8,846 nt of DNA from Phycisphaerae bacterium (GTDB lineage Bacteria > Planctomycetota > Phycisphaerae > UBA1845 > Fen-1342): positions 1 to 8,846 of the forward strand of contig JALSRY010000598.1 of NCBI GenBank assembly GCA_026984555.1, given 5' to 3'. The position numbers were made by a program, and so were the translations under genes. Below the pieces are notes generated by a model. That model saw only the letters and a list, made by a program, of their open reading frames with translations, did no database searches and had not been told where the DNA came from. Shown here in pieces: positions 6,020 through 8,846 of the stretch. Position 1 is the stretch's first letter. Each line of letters starts with the position of its first letter.

Positions 6020-8314
6020 GTGGAACAAGACCACATGCACAAGTGCACGCCCGCCGAACAATCGCCGGGCGACGCATCGGCGGAGCGTCACCCGCGTTCG
6101 CAACGCCCCCGCGAGTGTTTCCGGGTTCTCTTGACGGATGATTCGGCGTTTTTCCGCAAGCGAATCGCTCAGACCATTTCCGGCATGGGATACAAGGTGA
6201 CGGAAGCGTCCTCGCCGCACGAGGCGTTGGAAGCCTTCGCAGCGGACCCGGCCGACATCGCGGTGCTCGATTACGAGATGCCGGGCCAAACCGGGCTGGA
6301 GCTGATGAATGAGATTCATCTGCGTTGGCCGGCGACGCCCGTGATTATTCTGAGCGGTCACGAAGACCTGGCGTTGGCGCTTTCGACCATCCGGGCGGGG
6401 GCGATCGATTTCGTGGTGAAAGAACGCTGCGATCGGTCGTTGGCGGACGCGCTGGCCCGCGCGGAGTTTTTCTGTCGGCGCGAGCGGGACCGGCAGATGG
6501 CCCAGGCCGCCAGTCGGCGGGCCAGTACCGAGCTGGCGTTGCGTGCGGCCCGACAAGCAGGGCTCAACGAGCTGCTGAAGCATTCGCTCAAAGCCCGTGC
6601 GCTCGATGAGTTGCTTCAGCCGGCGCTCGACATCATCTTGTCGCAGGATGTCTTGCGTCTCGAGTCGCGCGGGGCGATTTTCTTGATGGAAGGTGACCCG
6701 CCGACGCTGGTGATGAAGGCGCACCGTCATCTCGACTCCATGATTCTCGAACGGTGCGCGCGGGTGTCGCTGGGGTATTGTCTGTGCGGTCGCTGCGCCG
6801 AAACCCGCGAGATCATGCACACGACCTGCGTGGATGCACGCCACGACGTGGATTACGACGGCATGGCACCGCACGGTCACTACAACGTACCGATCTGCAC
6901 CGAGGAACGCGTCCTGGGCGTGATCGTCTGCTACCTGCGCGAGGGAACACCCCGGCGCGCCGAGGACGTGGCGTTCCTGGAGGCGGCGGCGGAAACGCTG
7001 GCGGGAGCACTCTGCCGACTCGAGATGGAAACCAAGCTGCTCGAAAGCCACCAGAAGCTCGCCGACGCCGTCGAACATCTCCAGGAGTTGCGCGACAAGG
7101 CCGAAGAAGCCAGTCGCGCCAAGAGCGAATTCCTCGCCAACATGAGCCACGAGATTCGCACGCCCATGACGGCGATCCTCGGCTTCACCGATATCCTGAT
7201 CGAGCAGGGGGACATCGACGCCGCCCCGCCCGAACGAATCGAGGCCGCCCGGACGATCAAACGCAACGGCGAGTACCTGCTGGGCATCATCAACGACATT
7301 CTCGACTTGTCCAAGATCGAAGCGGGACGCATGGTCGTCGAGCGGGTCACCTGTTCGCCGTGCACGATCATCGCGGAGGTGTTCTCGCTGGTTCGGGTTC
7401 GAGCCGAAGCGAAGAGCCTTCAACTCAACTACGAGTACATCGGGGACATCCCCGAGTCGATCCGCAGCGATCCCACCCGTATCCGCCAAATCCTCATCAA
7501 CCTGATCGGAAACGCGATCAAGTTCACCGAGGTTGGCGGCGTGCGTCTCATCACCCGGATGATCCGCGACGACGACGCCCCGGTGCTCCAGTTCGACGTC
7601 CTCGACACCGGCATCGGCATGAGCCCCGAACAGGTCGCCCGACTCTTCCACCCGTTTACGCAGGCCGACAGCTCGACCACCCGCAAGTTCGGCGGAACGG
7701 GGCTGGGACTGACCATCAGCAAACGCATGGCCGAGCTGCTCGGCGGGGATGTCGTCGTCGTGGAGACGTCTCGCGATGCCGGAACACGCTTTCGCCTCAC
7801 GGTTCCAACCGGGGATCTGACGGGCGTGAGGATGCTCGACGACCCCCACGCGGCGACGCGAATCATGACCCACACCGACGCCACCACTCCCGCCGGAACA
7901 CCAACCCCCTCGGAACGCCCACTCGAAGGCGTGCGCATTCTGTTGGCGGAGGACGGCGTCGATAACCAGAAGCTGATCGTACACGTGCTCAAGAAAGCCG
8001 GCGGCGAGATCGAGGTCGTCGCCAACGGGAAACTCGCGCTCGAACAGGCGCTCCAGGCCCGCGAACAGAACAACCCGTTCGACGTGATCCTGATGGACAT
8101 GCAGATGCCCGTCATGAGCGGGTACGAGGCTACCAGCGAGCTCCGCAACCACGGCTACGACGGCCCCATCATCGCCTTGACCGCCCACGCGATGGCCGGC
8201 GACCGCGAAAAATGCATCGACGCCGGCTGCAACGACTACGCCACCAAACCCGTCAACCGCAAGAAGTTGATCGAGACGGTCCGGCATCATGCAACGACGT
8301 CATCGCGGGCGTGA
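6020..8314 (+). CDS. Soluble hybrid histidine kinase: receiver-GAF-HisKA-HATPase-receiver
   Basis: A 764-residue cytoplasmic phosphorelay kinase with no membrane segment. Receiver 1 (about 35-150): TDD at 39-41, phosphoacceptor VLDYEMPG Asp84, Ser112, Lys134. A helical linker follows, then a GAF domain (about 190-335) containing CLCGRC (C254, C256, C259), C270, RHD, and HGHYNVPI (His285, His287, C293). A coiled coil leads to HisKA with SHEIRTPM (His377), N box NLIGNAIKF (Asn494/Asn498), G1 DTGIG (529-533) and G2 GGTGLGL (558-564). Receiver 2 (about 637-757): AED, MDMQMP Asp693, Thr721, Lys743. All catalytic residues are present. The GTG start at 6020 has AAGG seven bases upstream; ATG at 6035 is an alternative with GGAA at 6022. 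The open frame extends up to 5693, but that part is not protein-like. Base composition changes along the gene (see findings). There is no output domain, so a downstream phosphotransfer protein is expected elsewhere. Confidence 0.93.
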   Translation: MEQDHMHKCTPAEQSPGDASAERHPRSQRPRECFRVLLTDDSAFFRKRIAQTISGMGYKVTEASSPHEALEAFAADPADIAVLDYEMPGQTGLELMNEIHLRWPATPVIILSGHEDLALALSTIRAGAIDFVVKERCDRSLADALARAEFFCRRERDRQMAQAASRRASTELALRAARQAGLNELLKHSLKARALDELLQPALDIILSQDVLRLESRGAIFLMEGDPPTLVMKAHRHLDSMILERCARVSLGYCLCGRCAETREIMHTTCVDARHDVDYDGMAPHGHYNVPICTEERVLGVIVCYLREGTPRRAEDVAFLEAAAETLAGALCRLEMETKLLESHQKLADAVEHLQELRDKAEEASRAKSEFLANMSHEIRTPMTAILGFTDILIEQGDIDAAPPERIEAARTIKRNGEYLLGIINDILDLSKIEAGRMVVERVTCSPCTIIAEVFSLVRVRAEAKSLQLNYEYIGDIPESIRSDPTRIRQILINLIGNAIKFTEVGGVRLITRMIRDDDAPVLQFDVLDTGIGMSPEQVARLFHPFTQADSSTTRKFGGTGLGLTISKRMAELLGGDVVVVETSRDAGTRFRLTVPTGDLTGVRMLDDPHAATRIMTHTDATTPAGTPTPSERPLEGVRILLAEDGVDNQKLIVHVLKKAGGEIEVVANGKLALEQALQAREQNNPFDVILMDMQMPVMSGYEATSELRNHGYDGPIIALTAHAMAGDREKCIDAGCNDYATKPVNRKKLIETVRHHATTSSRA

Positions 8315-8581
8315 ACGCAACACCTGCCGAGAACCGTTCACCGGGGAATCGATCGCCCGCGACCAAGACGCGCGCACCATGGCCCCGCCGCGCAGCCCCA
8401 CCCCACCCGGCAACTAGCGCAAGAAACATAACTTACTATGGAACATAGAGTTACCATGATCGCGCAAGGGCTCCCGCCACGACTCGCCCCGGTGTACCCC
8501 GTTTGCCGTATTGTGGGAGGTGTTTATTGATGCGACGGATTTCCGTCACAAGAAAAACTGGTTGCGTGTGATAAAAAGGAA
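8315..8581. other. Non-coding 3' flank of the hybrid kinase
   Basis: No supported gene. It holds an AT-rich hairpin (8429-8453), a five-pair hairpin GACGG-ATTT-CCGTC at 8533-8546, and a markedly AT-richer patch from about 8520 to 8610. No hairpin with a downstream T tract was found, so the hybrid-kinase transcript has no obvious intrinsic terminator. Confidence 0.6.
8429..8453. repeat. AT-rich imperfect hairpin after the hybrid kinase
   Basis: TAACT (8429-8433) pairs with AGTTA (8449-8453) and CTATG (8436-8440) with CATAG (8444-8448), with a two-base TA bulge on the left and loop GAA: ten Watson-Crick pairs. It is unusually AT-rich against GC-rich surroundings. On the minus strand it is followed by TGTTTCTT, a poor T tract, but no minus-strand gene enters from the right within the window. 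It may be an operator or a weak terminator. Confidence 0.45.
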
Positions 8582-8610
8582 TTGACGGATTCTCGCCGAT
8601 AGATCAGAAT
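8582..8610 (+). promoter_or_regulatory. Sigma70-type promoter for the gene at 8767
   Basis: TTGACG (8582-8587, five of six with TTGACA), an exact 17-base spacer, and CAGAAT (8605-8610, four of six with TATAAT). It lies in the locally AT-richest patch of the window. Transcription would begin near 8617 and give a leader of about 150 bases. This is the best promoter match that I can see in the window. Confidence 0.6.
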
Positions 8611-8626
8611 AGGGCTTGCTGGGCAT

Positions 8627-8756
8627 CCGAGCCGGCCGCTGCGGCGCGTGGCGGCGGGGTTCGCGCGGAGCCGTGGTATCGCCCGTTGGGCGGTACTATG
8701 ATCTTTGGCGGAGTGGCCCTTTGGCTCGGCGGGGTAGCGCGAGACGCGTCATCGCG
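8627..8756 (+). promoter_or_regulatory. Highly structured 5' leader, candidate RNA regulatory element
   Basis: CCGAGCC (8627-8633) pairs perfectly with GGCTCGG (8723-8729), closing a domain. Inside it a continuous 13-pair hairpin spans 8672-8700 (three G-U wobbles, loop GTT at 8685-8687), and shorter GC stems are possible at 8635-8645 and 8644-8666. After the closing helix a CGCGA/TCGCG stem (8738-8742 with 8752-8756) ends exactly at the ribosome-binding site. The region follows a good promoter and precedes a start codon, as expected for a riboswitch or protein-responsive leader. I recognise no known class. GC-rich DNA makes some stems likely by chance; the 13-pair stem is the solid part. Confidence 0.4.
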
Positions 8757-8766
8757 AGGAAGTGTG

Positions 8767-8846
8767 ATGAACAAGTATCGGTCCCCGGAGATTGCCAAAC
8801 TGGCCGCCCAGTTGTCGCGCAGTCCACGCCGACTCGTGTTTCGCGA
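8767..8846 (+). CDS. Start of an unidentified protein, 3' end outside window
   Basis: Only 26 codons are visible. The ATG has GAGGAA (8756-8761) five bases upstream, a strong ribosome-binding site, and a good promoter and structured leader lie before it. The visible N-terminus begins MNKYRSPEIAKLAAQL and continues with an Arg-rich, amphipathic stretch (RSPRRLVFR). There is no signal peptide or membrane segment in this part. I do not recognise the family; too little is present to assign a function. Because it has its own promoter, it is probably not part of the hybrid-kinase transcript. Confidence 0.65.
   Translation, partial: MNKYRSPEIAKLAAQLSRSPRRLVFR

Noticed and set aside
5699..8290. Long minus-strand open frame opposite the hybrid kinase
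   Set aside because: It mirrors the sense codons of the hybrid kinase and has no recognisable domain or credible start signal; a product of high GC.
8438..8530. Thirty-codon frame starting inside the AT-rich hairpin
   Set aside because: No ribosome-binding site, and the start codon sits in the stem at 8436-8440; no family resemblance.
8533..8546. GACGG-ATTT-CCGTC hairpin as terminator of the hybrid kinase
   Set aside because: The stem has only five pairs and is followed by an A-rich, not a T-rich, stretch on the plus strand.

Overview
This is a GC-rich bacterial window with four genes cut or complete on one locus of central anaerobic metabolism and signalling, plus a fifth gene that just begins at the right edge. 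The metabolic gene is a large single-chain pyruvate:ferredoxin oxidoreductase, which points to an anaerobe or facultative anaerobe. The style of the signalling proteins (a soluble hybrid kinase with the AEDGVDNQ receiver opening, an HQLKSPL-type kinase box) is compatible with Planctomycetota or another environmental GC-rich phylum, but the sequence alone does not fix the taxon.

Layout. Positions 1-3036 (minus) hold most of the pyruvate:ferredoxin oxidoreductase; its C-terminal end lies beyond the left edge. A 448-base non-coding stretch (3037-3484) with several dyads precedes it. Further upstream on the same strand are a six-helix membrane histidine kinase (3485-5032) and, overlapping it by four bases (ATGA), a stand-alone receiver protein (5029-5439). 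A 580-base divergent intergenic region (5440-6019) separates these from a plus-strand soluble hybrid kinase (6020-8314) with the order receiver, GAF, kinase core, receiver. A second non-coding stretch (8315-8766) carries an AT-rich hairpin, a good sigma70-type promoter and a strongly structured leader ahead of a new plus-strand gene at 8767 that runs off the window.

How the parts may work together. The membrane kinase has a GGVESPL loop between predicted helices 3 and 4 that resembles the quinone-sensing GGXXNPF loop of RegB/PrrB. The hybrid kinase has a Cys/His-rich GAF domain. The small receiver has no output domain. The inferred picture is a redox- or oxygen-responsive phosphorelay beside an oxygen-sensitive iron-sulfur enzyme. 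None of this coupling is proven by the sequence: no DNA-binding output protein is visible in the window.

No tRNA, rRNA, CRISPR array, insertion sequence or integrase was seen.
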